NCBI GenBank assembly: GCA_014155875.1
Contig: JACEFZ010003493.1
Location: 144,501-208,500, forward strand
Direction of reading: 5' to 3'
Length of the DNA: 64,000 nucleotides
DNA from: Cepaea nemoralis
Taxonomy: Eukaryota > Mollusca > Gastropoda > Stylommatophora > Helicidae
Position numbers and translations under genes: made by a program. Positions 43,037-54,811 of the stretch are shown piece after piece. The stretch's first letter is position 1. Each line of letters begins with the position of its first letter. The notes under the pieces were generated by a model that was not told where the DNA came from, ran no database searches, and saw only the letters and a program-made list of their open reading frames with translations.

Positions 43037-43441
43037 TTCGGAGGGTGGGGGAGCCTAAGTGATCTAGAGGTATGGTGTCCGCCTCGAGTGCTGGAGGTCC
43101 CGGGTTCAAGCCCCGGTGAGGGACGGCATTTTTTCACGTCGACTTCTAGTAATAAAATTTCCCTTGGTCTCTGTGTAGTGAGATCGGACGCCCGTGTGTA
43201 TTATTGCGCACGTAAAAAAATCCCTTGTCAGTTGGAAAACGAAAAAGAGTAGCCTAACGGCGCTGCCCGGGCAAAATTTCGAGTTAAAAATCTACACAAA
43301 GTATTTCAGGATCCCCGCCGGTGCTACGGAGTTCGTGCACTGAGCTGAGTTTCTCCAGACTCAGGTTTGGGTTAGGAGGAAACGGAGCACTTATGGGTTA
43401 CACCCGTGTGCCGTGATGTTGATCCATCGACTAAACTAAAC
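43037..43441 (+). mobile_element. SINE B, sense copy with 8-bp TSD
   Basis: TCCCTGTT at 43029-43036 and 43442-43449. The tRNA-like head contains GATCTAGAGGTATGG and B-box GGTTCAAGCCC. The body includes CTGCCCGGGCAAAATTTCGA, GAGTTAAAAATCTAC and the core GGTGCTACGGAGTTCGTGCA. The tail is GATCCATCGACTAAACTAAA. Confidence 0.9.
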
Positions 43442-43449
43442 TCCCTGTT

Positions 43450-44089
43450 GAAAACATGTGCCAAAACATATAGCCATACTTACAGAAAATAAGGTGGAGG
43501 AGAGAGAGGGAGAGAGAGAGAGGGGGGGGGAGGTAAAGGGATTATTACATAAGGGCAGGCTAGCCAAACATTGCCCTGTTGGTTACCATCACTCCAACAT
43601 TAGGATGTGACTCAGCTTCTCACACCAACATCTGATGTGGGCCTTCACCTCTTATAGTGACAAGAGATGTCTTATTTACTCCAGTGATGGGCAGGTGGAT
43701 CATCCTCATGCTCTCAAGGCCCAGTCGCCGAGATTACCTGGGTGGCTATCAGCAATAATGACACCCTTACACTGCCCTGGCATTGTCTCTCTTCTCCTGG
43801 ATAAATGACTAGGGAACATCACATCATATTTATACATTTATAGATAAGACTAATTCGTAAGTATTTTATACTTCAATACATATATAAAGAGACTCACTCT
43901 CTTATCCAGTTAGATATAAAAGAAATTATAAAAGATGGCTTAGAAAAGTATCATCCATAAAAGAATACAAGTGATATTCCAGAAAAGTATCATGGTAGTT
44001 CTTTTCCTAATTATTAGCTACACATGAAGACTCTGAATCAATAGAGAATGTGGAGTTCATCCCTCACAAAGTGTATGGATCGAACAAGA
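43450..44089. other. Unassigned, with a GA-rich tract
   Basis: GA/G-rich tract at 43490-43535; the rest is unassigned. Confidence 0.4.
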
Positions 44090-44170
44090 AAGACCGGGAA
44101 GGTTAACCTGGTCAACAAATTCCCGCAGCAGCAGCAGCAGGAGGAGGAGGAGAACAAGAACAAGAACAAG
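44090..44170 (-). mobile_element. Repeat F end fragment
   Basis: GGGAAGGTTAACCTGGTCAA and CAAATTCCCGCAGCAGCAG, then GGAGGAGGAG and AAGAACAAG. It matches only the outer end of repeat F. Confidence 0.45.
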
Positions 44171-47100
44171 ATATTCATTCAATATTCTCCAAGTCAGAGA
44201 AAGAATCACCTGTATCCTCTGAGAATTTCTCTAGATCTACATCTCTACTTCTCTTATCACAAAGAAAGCTCTCCTTTAAATTCAGATCATTTCTATTCTA
44301 CTAATCTAAGTTTATTAATTATGATCACCAACTTCCCGATATCTTCATGACTTAAAAACTACCTACAGAAGTTCTCATGACTGAACTACACATCCTCCCT
44401 CCTGAAAGAATCTTGGCCAACTGCGACATATATTTGAATTCTCTGCACACGTTTCATCCGCTCATCTAATTAACATAACTTATCTAAATTTATCTCACCC
44501 GCACTAACCAAAATTGCTCCTGAGCTGGGTTTCCTCCTGGCGCGAAAAACGTCGGATGTTCCGGGAATTCCGGAAAGGAGGGGGGAGGGGTGTGTAGCAA
44601 CACTCCCTGGGGTGAGGGGAAACTGAGGCCACACCTTACTAACGGGAGGTGATCTGCCTGGGACTAGGTAACCTCAGTCTACTTTACCCCACCGGTCTCT
44701 GAATACCTATCTCACTGTTCAACTAAACAAGGGACACTATCCTCTCAAACCTCGTCCTGAATGCATGACTCACCACTCAACTCTGACATCTATAAGGTAA
44801 CAGAAGTGAGTATTATACAAATGAGGATGATGATGGTAGGAATGATGATGATGAGATATACCTATTAGCCGATAGGTTAGTCAAGACAGCAAGCCTAGAA
44901 GTAGCTTCAAGATGGAGCAGTCATCACTGGACAGGCTTCGAGTAGACGCTACAGGTCATCTTGATACCAGATCTCACCGGATGTAGCCAGTCTTCCATCA
45001 AGCTCTCGTCTTTCCACAGATGGATGGATAATGGTAGTTCTAACTGGACTAGTTCCGGCAACCTATTCCGTGATGATCCGAATGGGTGGTCCACACAGAT
45101 GGTTAAATGTCCAAGGTCTTGCGGGTGGCCACAATATGAAACACGTGGTTGCACTCTCTTACAGAATCAAGAATAGTGTCAGACATATGAGAGCAACGTC
45201 TCGGGTGATGTGGGATGTTGGTGCTGGAGATATAGTCTCTAGACTCCAGCGGATTCATAGGCCCAAAATGGCCTGGCAAACAAAGTCAAGATAATCTGGT
45301 TCTAGCTGGTAGTGGATCTGTCTATAGTTGTGATACAGGGCACAATCACTCCACACAATTACTTGCCGTGAGTATAGTCGATCATCAGATAGCGTGGACA
45401 TAGTAAACATACTTGGTAATGACGATGGCCAAGGGTTAGCAGGACTCAACCTCCAGTGTAGTAAACTCTTGTGACCAGTACACGGTGGGATTCATATTGG
45501 GTTCTTGGTCCGCTACTCACATTTGCCTGGTACAAATCACTGGACCCGTCACCAACTGATCAGGCTTCACTCAAGAAGGTAGAACCTGTGGAAGACAACA
45601 CTCAGTGAAAGTATCTGGAACCAAGCTGACCCTAAGCGAGCTCACTTTCACCTCCTTCCTCAGACATATGGACTCTTCCCATGAGAGTCCCGGTCCCTAC
45701 ATATGCCGCTCACAGGTGGGGAGAGTAACTGGGTCTAGGAACTGGCAGGCTGCTAAGCGTCCTGCGTCATCTTCCCCGGACGGGAATATAGCTTGGGCCG
45801 TGGTTGCTGGTCACTCGTCATTGAGGTGGTGGCATACCCTGCGAAACCTCTACATGACACATATAGGGTTAGTGAATCATTAGTAATGGTAGGCAGAATG
45901 GCCCTGAAGTGGGTCCGGTTATGATGCATCTGGACCCCCTCCTGGTTCACGCCAATCTCTCTGATTCACGTCCCTATTACCAGCCAGGGCAGATATAGTA
46001 CCGTGCTTTAAGTACAAAATCCAAATCCAATAGTATATACATGGTCACAATTATTTTCCATGTAGCCGAGATCCACACCCCGTTCTCCTCTCCCTCATCC
46101 AGGGTCGGAGCATTTAGAACGGTGTCACTGCCCTTATAGAACAGCTCTGTCCCATCGGCCAATTCTCACACATTGTCCACCTCTCTGGAATCCACTATAT
46201 ATTAAGCTGGTATTCCATTGAGGGACACTATATATAAGACAGATATGAGGAAAGCCAAGAAGAAAAGCCAGTGGTCGCCCCCTTCCCAGGTGACAACGAC
46301 CTTCACCTCAAGTCACGACCTTGAAACGACCTCCGATAGCTCTACCGATCTTCGCACTACATTCGCCTCGTCAAGCTGCGTCGATCGAGACCGCACATGC
46401 CCTAGTATAGGCGACGACCTACACTACTTCCGGTTCCTCCTCGTGACGTCATTCCGCCTCTACGACGTTCGATTTCAGGAAGCTGGGTCATGTGTGAACT
46501 CAAATAAAAGCTCTCGTTGTTCTGAACCCACTTAACCCAACCTAAAGTGGCTGTTAATAAACCCGGGGCCGCTAGCACAATAAATATCCCGGTATTACAC
46601 TGCTAGCAAAGACGTGCTTTCAAAAGGTTTGGCTTCAGGCCGCACCAGTTGTCTGTTCACAATTGCCCCACTTTCCCGCGCCACTGTTAGTACATACCGC
46701 CTAGCGCTATCGGGTCATCGAGTACCAACGTTAAATAAACTAAATGGTACACATACCTTCAGATGACCGACCAACGTGTCATATTGGAGCAGCTGTAGTT
46801 CACAGGGACTTGATGTCGGATTTCTTCAACCACCTCGAGACATCGGTCGCCCCAGCTCTCCATAATAAAACACACCTGTGCAAAAAAAAAAAAAAGTATG
46901 TTCACGAGCACTGACAGCCAACAACTGCCGTCTTTGTCCGCCCGGCCCAATCAACTGCGCATGCCCCAACCATGCACCGTCAGCCTGAGTGAATCAAGTT
47001 CATCCGGCCTCGGTTTCTCGAAACTACTCGAATACCAACCAAAGGGCGATAATTTTCCCGAGAACCGAGTCGGGTAATAGTAGGGTTGTCTGCCTTATAC

Positions 47101-47439
47101 CATACGATTCTGCTTTTCTACCACAAGGCCGTAATCAGTGGCGTCTATCTCGTGACAGGAGGGTAATTTTGCAGTGGCTTGCCTCAGTTGTGAGCAGGTG
47201 TACTCAGCTGCCAATTTCTGACAGTGAAGGCGATTTCTATTTTTAGCCTGGTTTTTGATACGCCACGAAAATGAAGGAGTGGTCGGTCTTAATATCCTTC
47301 AAAGTTGAAGTGGTTCTCACTCTGTATTAATAATGATGTTGTGGCTTAAACATAATGAATGTCACAATAGTGTACCTAATTATGGTTATTTCTAGGGAAT
47401 AAATTCTTCTTATTGTTAGTAATTTCCTGGGATAGTAAG
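44171..47439. other. 3.3 kb unassigned; possible LTR-like traces
   Basis: No coding domain recognised. On the reverse strand a purine tract CAGGAGGGAGGATGTGTAGT ends near 44386, resembling a polypurine tract followed by TG. On the + strand TATATATAAG near 46231 is followed 270 bases later by AATAAA near 46503, the spacing expected inside an LTR. The two signals are on opposite strands and I find no paired LTR, PBS or pol, so an LTR element is only a possibility. Confidence 0.35.
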
Positions 47440-47665
47440 TGGCACCTTGCCGTCTTTACAGACGAAATTATGTGGATTGGAATTACAGCTAGAACTCCAT
47501 CGCACAATGCATGGGCTTTGATACAGAGAACATGTGTTGCCCATGCAGCATGATCCCCCTCTCGGCCTTGCCTTGTTTTCTCCAGGGGAAAGGAGACCAG
47601 TACGTCTGGAACAAAGTAAGCTGCAGATACTGCCGGTTCAGTATCAAACCTCCAAGAGTAGGAGG
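47440..47665. repeat. Dispersed repeat E, copy 3
   Basis: Shares GGCACCTTGCCGTCTTTACA, ACATGTGTTGCCCATGCAGC and AAGCTGCAGATACTGCCGGT with 26185-26395. Confidence 0.65.
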
Positions 47666-47669
47666 TGAG

Positions 47670-48170
47670 TAGAGGCCAGGCCCTCACATCCGGGGGATTT
47701 GACTTAGAGGAGTTCAGCCATAAACCTAAGCTGAGTTCTTTATTAATTATGGTTATTTCTTGGGATTATGTTGTAATTAATTAAATCCAACTCTTTAGGT
47801 TATATTCTCCCTACCGAAGGCCACTTCTATGGGTTATATTTTCGTTACTGACAGCCATTTTCTGCATTTATGTGTTATTAAATTATGGTTATTTATGGGG
47901 TTTTTATAATTGTGGTCATTTCTGGGGTTATATTCTTATTACTGAGAGCCATTTCCTGTGCTTATATTTTAATTAATTATGGTTATTTCTGGGGTTATGT
48001 TCTTCTTCCCAAAAAGCAAAACCGTGAATGAATTTAGACAATTCTTATTAATAGACATCACTGGAGATACATTTTCCTTTTCTATATAATTTCTGTGAAT
48101 TCAGCCATCATCTGTGAGCATTTCTTGGGATTAAATATTTCTGTGTGGTGGCAATTCTCTAGATTTGTTG
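47670..48170. repeat. Degenerate TTATGGTTATTTCTGGGGTTATATTCTT-type array
   Basis: Recurring AATTATGGTTATTTCTGGGG and TTACTGAGAGCCATTTCCTG phrases at irregular 35-70-bp spacing. Similar phrases occur at 41430-42030, so two old arrays of one family. Confidence 0.6.
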
Positions 48171-48171
48171 T

Positions 48172-48310
48172 ATGTCCTCTGCAGGACGTTGAGCTCAACC
48201 CCATGTTAATTTTCTAGTCAATGTTACGTACAGTAGTGTGCCATTGATTTTTGAACAAGTCAACGTTTAAGCCCAACTGACCGTGGTGTGACATGAACCC
48301 ACTGCCACAC
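48172..48310 (-). mobile_element. SINE A fragment
   Basis: ATGTCCTCTGCAGGACGTTG, CAACCCCATG, TACAGTAGTGTGCCATTGAT. Only the 3' half remains. Confidence 0.6.
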
Positions 48311-48404
48311 CGTCAACACACTGGAAGTTTAAGTTCAAGCGCATTAAACCTCACGACTAAGATTAAGAACCATCGATCTTGAACTTCCTCTGAGCTGATG
48401 GAGG

Positions 48405-48610
48405 GATAATTGACTCAAACCACACGCCGGTCAGCTGAACTAAAATGCTGACGTCTCGTCCTTGACTTGGGGACATAAATTGCAAATACCTCAGAAGTCG
48501 GAGTGAATTCGCCTGACGGCGAGGGACACTGGTAATAGGGAAAACTAATCCACACACAAGTACCAGTTCAGTGCATGTCCCAGTAATGGCAACTAGTAGT
48601 AGTAGTAGAA
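48405..48610 (+). mobile_element. SINE D, sense copy with (TAG)n tail
   Basis: CCTTGACTTGGGGACATAAA, TACCTCAGAAGTCGGAGTGA, CGGCGAGGGACACTGGTAAT and AGGGAAAACTAATCCACAC, ending TAGTAGTAGTAGTAG at 48595-48609. It shows the family tail as a TAG repeat. Confidence 0.7.
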
Positions 48611-48714
48611 CCTGTATGGACTATGCTTGACTTCAAAATGAGCGAACGCAAATACTAAACAATAGACTAACTGATTAAATGTCACGGGATGATTAATCAT
48701 CATGAGCGACTTCT

Positions 48715-50068
48715 CAATTCCAATTCCAATTTTCGAAAAAAAATAATTCAAAATTCGATCTCATCTAACCTGTCTCCTCAGCTTTGGTTATTGTTGAGAT
48801 CCGTGGTTTTTGTGGGTATTTTTACACTCTTGCATGTCTTGTGCGCTCTTATGAGTAAGTCCTATCTCGGACTGGTCATGTAAGCGTTTGTGTCTGTGAC
48901 GTCAGCTGGGGGATTGGTCAGCAACTGTCCTCTGTTCCCGTCTCCTCTGGTTGTTTCTTGTGTTAGTGAAGGCTCGTCTGGTTTGACTGGGTGCAGTCCT
49001 TAAAAGGATTTTTTATTTAGTCTTTTTGCCTCTTTTTTGTGTGTATTTTCTGTAGGAGCTTTTCGATGTTTTCAATTTCCTCCTTGTGCCTGTTTTCACT
49101 GTCGAGTTTGAGTATCTGCTGCCTTTCGATTTCTTCCTCCGTGGTCAGCCATGGGACGATTTCACCGTCATCTATATAGTACTCGAAGTCGGTCTCACAG
49201 TCATAGTGTAAGACTGGGTATTCCATCAGTTTCCCCCTGAATTTCTTAGGCTTCTTTTCTTTTTCTTCCCAGCGCCTTCTGAATTCCTTGCGCTGGAGTT
49301 CCTCCCTGCTAGCCGATTCTTGGCACTCCACCAGGGTAGGTGGAAGTGGGTATTATGTGCCTCCTTCAGAGATCCGACGGGATAGTGGTTCCCTATTGGG
49401 CGTCGTGGTTGGGCTGCTGACCTTAGCTTGTGGTTCCGGCTCGGCCTTTTGTTGGGTTTCATCTTGCGGCTTCTCTGTGATCTTCTCCGTGGCTTCTGCC
49501 GGTTTGTTTTGGGTTAGCTCCCTTTCAGTTCTTTGTCGTCTGTGCCATATGTTCCACCTCTTGTTTGATGTTTTGCTGGATCTCCTTTATTTCAGCAAGC
49601 AGCTTTTCATTGTTTTTTCAACACATCAATCTGGTTTTGTAGTTGTGCTCTTTCAGCTTGCGAGATGCACGTGGCTGTCTCGCACCTCCGCATTGCTTCC
49701 CTATATGGTGTCTTTGTGGTAAAGGCGAGCTTTAAGACGTCTCTGTGTCTTTGGAGGTACGGACAGCTCAAGTATCTTGCTCCATGCTTGCCCAGGCAGT
49801 TGGCGCACTTTCTTTTGTTGTTGGGTGCTCTGAAATCCGCGTCCAGCTTGGCCAGCGGACACTCCTTGAAGGCGTAGTGATCGGCGCAGTACCGGCTAAT
49901 TTCCGTCTTACTGCGACATGCTGTTCTGATGTGGCCGGCCTTCTGGCATCTGGGACAGAGTAATCCTTGGTATGAATCCTTCAGGTTGTTGTTTTTTCTT
50001 GTCTATCGATACCTGGCGTGGTATCTCGCTGCCCTCAGTCGTCACCACCGCCAGCGTGGTAGGGATCT
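48715..50068 (-). mobile_element. ORF1-only non-LTR element, copy 2, 5'-truncated
   Basis: The reverse strand runs from the middle of ORF1 (50068; IPTTLAVVTTEGSE) through the zinc knuckles and coiled coil to the conserved C-terminal block and a 3' UTR of about 300 bp. It ends in (GGAATT)n at 48715-48735, the same tail as copy 1. As in copy 1, no pol follows ORF1. Truncation is at the 5' end, as expected of target-primed reverse transcription. I could not find a convincing TSD. Confidence 0.85.
49017..50060 (-). pseudogene. gag-like ORF1, copy 2
   Basis: Knuckle region near 49990-49770 (reverse strand): CRSKTEISRYCADH and KRKCANCLGKHGARYLSCP. Here the third knuckle is whole, where copy 1 has a stop, but a Cys of the second is Ser. 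The C-terminal piece at 49331-49017 is open for 104 residues: EEKEKKPKKFRGKLMEYP, then YYIDDGEIVPWLTTEEEIER and a helical end. The frames are not continuous between the pieces, so the copy is inactive. Confidence 0.78.
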
Positions 50069-50814
<746 letters not shown>

Positions 50815-51150
50815 GTGCCTGTGATATTAGTACCACCTTCTATCGCGCGTAAATTTGAAAATGTAAATCATTTTTATATATATCTATTCTATACATTAGT
50901 TATGTATGCTAACCCTAACCCAAACCTTGAAAAGAAGGCTCATTTTCTATTGCGATTATCTAACATTTTCGACCGTAGTAAACGTCACGTGACCAGCCAC
51001 GACTGTGAATAACACGTACCTATGGGAGGCGTTATTCACAGCGCGCTACGTATAATCACTTCGGTCACTGGCGGGAGCTATGGTATCGCAGAGGCCGGCA
51101 CGCTTATCTGCCGCGCTAGGAATCGTGCGCACGAATCCCTATGGGGGATG

Positions 51151-51489
51151 CTTGCTTGCTTGCTTGCTTGTGTTCGTTGGCTTGAGCTCCAACGCGAAGT
51201 CCTGTATGTCGGATGAAGGCATCCTGTTGTCCAACATCAGTGTGATGTCATACAGGACCTGAGGTTTGCGTGTGTATCCGTTGTCCCATGTCTGGCTTAT
51301 TGGTGTGCAGACTGGTGGTTCCTCGCCGTACAGGCAGACACTCTCCGACTTCGGAGGAATCGGCGATCCTACTGACTTTAGCCATGACCCCGAAGGGACC
51401 TGTTGCCCAGGACGCTCGACGAGTACGCGTCAATAGGACTTGGCCAGTATATAACCCGGCCCTGGTGCCTTGGAAACACCTCTGCGTCC
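51151..51489 (-). mobile_element. Repeat K, SINE-like, (CAAG)n tail, 14-bp TSD
   Basis: Perfect CCCTATGGGGGATG at 51137-51150 and 51490-51503 bounds 339 bp. On the reverse strand it ends in AACGAACA(CAAG)n. The internal block (reverse strand: CTCCGAAGTCGGAGAGTGTC, CAGTCTGCACACCAATAAGC-like) matches 37120-37336. I see no tRNA-like boxes in its 5' part, so the promoter type is unknown. Confidence 0.82.
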
Positions 51490-51512
51490 CCCTATGGGGG
51501 ATGATTGTGTGG

Positions 51513-52792
51513 TTAGTTAGTTAGTTAGTCGACAGATCATCCTCACTGCACATCGAACCATTCAGTCCATAAGTGCAGCGGCTCACGACATCAGTTCTGT
51601 GTTGGTTTATCAATCTTCTTTGGCTTCCTGCGTAGTGTTCTTGTTTAGCCACACCTCTTTTAATTTGCAGTTCTCGCAGTCTGATCATGGTTGTAGATTC
51701 ACAGTCATCACTTGGTTCTCGCAACTGTCTTACTTCTTGTATAGCATTCAGAATGTCAGCCTGGTCCATGGCGAATCCGTCCTCCACAGTAGCCTTACCT
51801 GCGAGCTTGTCAGCCCGCTCATTTCCTTGTTAGTTAGTTAGTTAGTCGACAGATCATCCTCATTGCACATCGAACCATTCAGTCCATAAGTGCTCGGATC
51901 CCCTCCTCAGCAAATCCCGCAGCGTGTAGCGGCTAACGACGCCAGTTCTGTGTTGGTTTATCAATCTTCTTTGGCTTCCTGCGTAGTGTTCTTGTTTGGC
52001 CACCCCTCTTTTAATTTGCTGTTCTCGCAGTCTGGCCATGGTTGTAGATTCACAGTCATCACTTGGTTCACTCAAGAGTCTTACTTCACGTAGAGCATTC
52101 AGAATGTCAGCCTGGTCCATGGCGCGTCCGCCCTCCACAGTAGCCTCACCTGCGAGCTTGTCAGCCCGCTCATTTCCTTGGACTCCCGCATGCCCTGGCA
52201 CGAAGATGAAACTAATCTTTGTCAGCCGAGACCGCTCCAGAGGCAACAACCATTCTCTTCGGATCGACCTCTCCTCTATCCTCTTGATCATGTTCATTGA
52301 GTCGCTAAGGAAACATGCCCTAGTGAATGTCTGTGTCTCGAGCCATGTTATTGCTTTACTTACTGCCATGACTTCCATAGTCAAGCTACTTGTGGTCTCA
52401 GCAAAAGCACCAGAGTCCTCCTTCACAATTCTCCCTCCGGTCTGAGCTGTAAAGGCCCATGAGCTTCTCACATGTCGGACGACCGACCCATCTGTGTAGA
52501 TGACAGAATCACCGTCTAGCGAATTCTCGAAAATCAACGCTTGTACTTCGCCTCCACAACAGCCGGATTTTCTTGTCTGCATTTTCTGTCTAGTTGGATG
52601 CAGACTGAAAGAGACATACAGAAATCTGTTGGCACTGGTACCCACTCCTCGCCAGGTTCTAAGTCCTCAAGTGAACTTACCTGTCGAAGAATGTTCTCGA
52701 CTTGACCCATCCACGAATTTCCTCTTTTAACCTGCTGCCCTTCACCTTCCTAATTTCACTATGCAGTGAATGTTGTGTGTTTTCATTAATTC
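51513..52792 (-). mobile_element. Two LINE 3' ends in tandem inside one TSD
   Basis: Perfect TGATTGTGTGG at 51502-51512 and 52793-52803 encloses both copies. Copy 1 (51513-51829) and copy 2 (51830-52792) are same-orientation 3' ends of the 8-kb LINE family, each starting with its own (TAAC)n tail (shown as TTAGTTAG). Copy 1 is cut in the RNase H region and joins the tail of copy 2 directly. The copies differ by substitutions and an approximately 36-bp deletion, so they come from two RNAs. No TSD lies at the internal junction. Confidence 0.88.
51860..52645 (-). pseudogene. LINE RNase H domain, truncated copy
   Basis: Reverse frame of 261 codons: YTDGSVVRHVRSSWAF, TMEVMAVSKAITWLE, CFLSDSMNMIKRIEE, FVPGHAGVQGNERADKLAGE, all four catalytic acids kept and nearly the same sequence as residues 850 onward of the 8636-11911 ORF. 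Upstream, in another frame, INENTQHSLHSEIRKVKGSR continues the similarity to about 52790. 5'-truncated and frameshifted, so not a functional gene. Confidence 0.88.
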
Positions 52793-52803
52793 TGATTGTG
52801 TGG

Positions 52804-52923
52804 TCCCCAAATTGACTAAGCTTAAATTGGGTACCAAGAAATGTCCTGGGGAGTAAAGGTGGCCAGCGGGACATTGGCCACATCACACCTGGAGTGTCCA
52901 TTGGTATATACACATATTGGACT
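52804..52923. other. Spacer with a short dispersed repeat
   Basis: TACCAAGAAATGTCCTGGGG + AGTAAAGGTGGCCAGC also occurs at 22460-22500 in the same orientation; its class is unknown. 52912-52923 is the left TSD of the next element. Confidence 0.5.
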
Positions 52924-54646
52924 TGTTGTTTGTCCATCAAGAATGATGATGACCATTTATTTCATCCAGTGGGGTTGAAAGTATGGAGCCGTGAGTTCTA
53001 AGATGGCTGATAAGGCCTATTTTGGCTCGAAATGTTCTTTGACAATGTGGACAAAGAATGCTTGACGTTTCTGGAGGAGGATTTTCTGCAGTGGTTTTTC
53101 TGTTCTGTCTTTTCTTCACAGCTCTTGCAGTCCTGGTTGCCTCACAAGTGACTGCACCCTTGCGTAATGATGCACGCCACGAATTTCGGTCTCTGGCTGC
53201 AGTCTCCCAGGTGTCATGATTAATTCCAAAAGCATTCAGTGAGATTTTCAGAGTGTCTTTAAAGCGTTTCCTCTGGCCGCCTTGGGAGCGTTTACCACAA
53301 CGCAACTCGCCGTAAAAAATTCGTTTAGGGAGCCTGTGATCTGGCATGCGAGTCAAGTGACCAGCCCAGCGAATCTGATTCTTCATTAGTAGAGTGTGGA
53401 TACTGGGCATGGACGCTCTTTCTAGGACTTCAGTGTCTGGGATCTTGTCTTGCCATTTAATCTTCAGTAACTTCCTAAGGCAGACTGTGTGGAAGTGGTT
53501 TAATTTCCTAGCGTGTCGCTGATAAACAGTCCAGGTTTCACAAGCATATAGCAGTGTGGATAATACAACTGCTTTGTAGACTTTCAGCTTTGTTTGCAGG
53601 CTTATTCCATTTCTGTCCCATACATTCTTGTACAGTCTGCCAAAGGCCGCGCTGGCCTTGGAGATTCTTGCATTCACTTCATCATCAATTGTGGCAGCTT
53701 GTGACACAGTGCTGCCAAGATAGGTGAATTTGTCCACAACACTTAGACTATGACCATTCACTTTGATATTCGGCACAGTGTGATTATTCCCTGGAGCTGG
53801 CTGGTACATAACTACAGTCTTCTCCAAATTGATATTGAGCCCAAAGTTGGCACAGGCATGTGAGAAAGCTGAAACATTATGTTGCATGTCCGCCTCTGAG
53901 TTGGCGTATAGAGCGCAATCATCAGCAAACAGGAGCTCTCTGACGGTGTCGCTGTCAATTTTGGTTTTAGCTTTCAGCCTTCTGAGATTGAATAACTTTC
54001 CATCCATGCGGTAGTTGATGTCTATTCCAATGTCGTTGTTCTCGAAGGCATTCGTCAACATAGCTGAAAACATGAGGCTGAACAGTGTTGGTGCCAGGAC
54101 ACATCCTTGCTTCACTCCATTGGTGACAGGAAAGGGCTCAGACAGTTCACCATTTTCCTGTACTCTTGCCTGCATGCCATCATGAAATAGCCGCACTATT
54201 TGGACATACTTTCGTGGACAGCCATATTTTGCCATAATCTTCCACAGTCCTTCTCTCCTGACTGTATCAAAAGCCTTGGTAAGGTCAATGAGAGTGGAGA
54301 ACATTTCTCAGTTCTGTTCCTGACATTCCTCTTGCAGCTGCCTTGCAGCGAAAATCATGTCAACAGTTCCACGTTCTTTTCTGAAGCCACACTGGCTCTC
54401 GGGAAGAAGACCTTGATCGAGATGGGTCGTGAGGCGATTGAGAAGAATTCTGGCGAGTATCTTCCTTGCAATTGAAATCAAGGAGATGCCTCGCTGGTTG
54501 TCACAGGATTGGCGGTTTCCTTTTCATTTGCAAAGGTGGACTATTGACGCGTCCTTGAAATCTTGTGGCATGGTCTCGTTCACCCATATGTTTGTAAAGA
54601 CTTGGTGAAGCTGCTCTGAATGCTGCTCTGTGAAGCTGCTCTGAAA
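52924..54646 (-). mobile_element. 5'-truncated non-LTR element with 12-bp TSD
   Basis: Perfect ACATATTGGACT at 52912-52923 and 54647-54658. The reverse strand carries an RT with a C-terminal zinc finger and only about 30 bases of 3' UTR, ending in AAACAACA. The 5' end is cut inside the RT fingers. Clade not assigned; sequences of this type are widespread in aquatic animals. Confidence 0.88.
52937..54304 (-). CDS. Reverse transcriptase with C-terminal C2H2 finger (partial)
   Basis: 455 codons from the first Met after an in-frame TGA. Similarity continues upstream of that stop to about 54646 (conceptual ARKILARILLNRL and CGFRKERGTVDMIFAARQLQ), so the real frame is longer and is broken by the stop and probably a frameshift. 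Motifs: LIDLTKAFDTV (1st RT Asp), TNGVKQGCVLAPTLFSLMFS, LLFADDCALY (FADD 126-129), YLGSTVS, LLYACETWTV, IRWAGHLTRMPDHRLPK. A C2H2 finger CPHCQRTF..HLRTH sits at 418-438. The RT palm is intact, but the element lacks its endonuclease through 5' truncation. Confidence 0.88.
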   Translation of the reverse strand: MFSTLIDLTKAFDTVRREGLWKIMAKYGCPRKYVQIVRLFHDGMQARVQENGELSEPFPVTNGVKQGCVLAPTLFSLMFSAMLTNAFENNDIGIDINYRMDGKLFNLRRLKAKTKIDSDTVRELLFADDCALYANSEADMQHNVSAFSHACANFGLNINLEKTVVMYQPAPGNNHTVPNIKVNGHSLSVVDKFTYLGSTVSQAATIDDEVNARISKASAAFGRLYKNVWDRNGISLQTKLKVYKAVVLSTLLYACETWTVYQRHARKLNHFHTVCLRKLLKIKWQDKIPDTEVLERASMPSIHTLLMKNQIRWAGHLTRMPDHRLPKRIFYGELRCGKRSQGGQRKRFKDTLKISLNAFGINHDTWETAARDRNSWRASLRKGAVTCEATRTARAVKKRQNRKTTAENPPPETSSILCPHCQRTFRAKIGLISHLRTHGSILSTPLDEINGHHHS

Positions 54647-54734
54647 ACATATTGGACTAGCACCATATATGCAATATGACCAGAAATGTAGAAGCTTCCT
54701 GTACTAATCTACTTTCATTGTTGTTACCTGTAAC

Positions 54735-54811
54735 GGTAGCGTGGCCGAGCGGTCTAATGCGCTGGTTTAAGCACCATCTTCGGAGACGTGGGTTCAAATC
54801 ACACCGTTGCC
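54735..54811 (+). tRNA. tRNA-Leu(AAG)-like sequence, probably pseudogene or SINE head
   Basis: Acceptor arms GGTAGCG and CGTTGCC pair over 7 positions (two G-U). The A-box region TGGCCGAGCGGTCTAA and B-box GGTTCAAATC are near canonical, and a T7 run at 54814-54820 could terminate Pol III. Against a working gene: the anticodon arm TGGT-TTAAGC-ACCA has a 6-base loop, the D-stem 3' side is changed (TGC for GGC), the T-stem has one mismatch, and it is 77 nt rather than the usual 80 or more. A run of C follows at 54842-54860. Confidence 0.55.

Noticed and set aside
46120..46620. Solo LTR with TATA box and polyadenylation signal
   Set aside because: No second copy, no TG...CA ends with TSD that I could find, and the polypurine-like tract nearby is on the other strand.
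46218..47246. Open frames of 105 and 85 codons
   Set aside because: No recognisable domain, no splice or family support, within chance length for this sequence.
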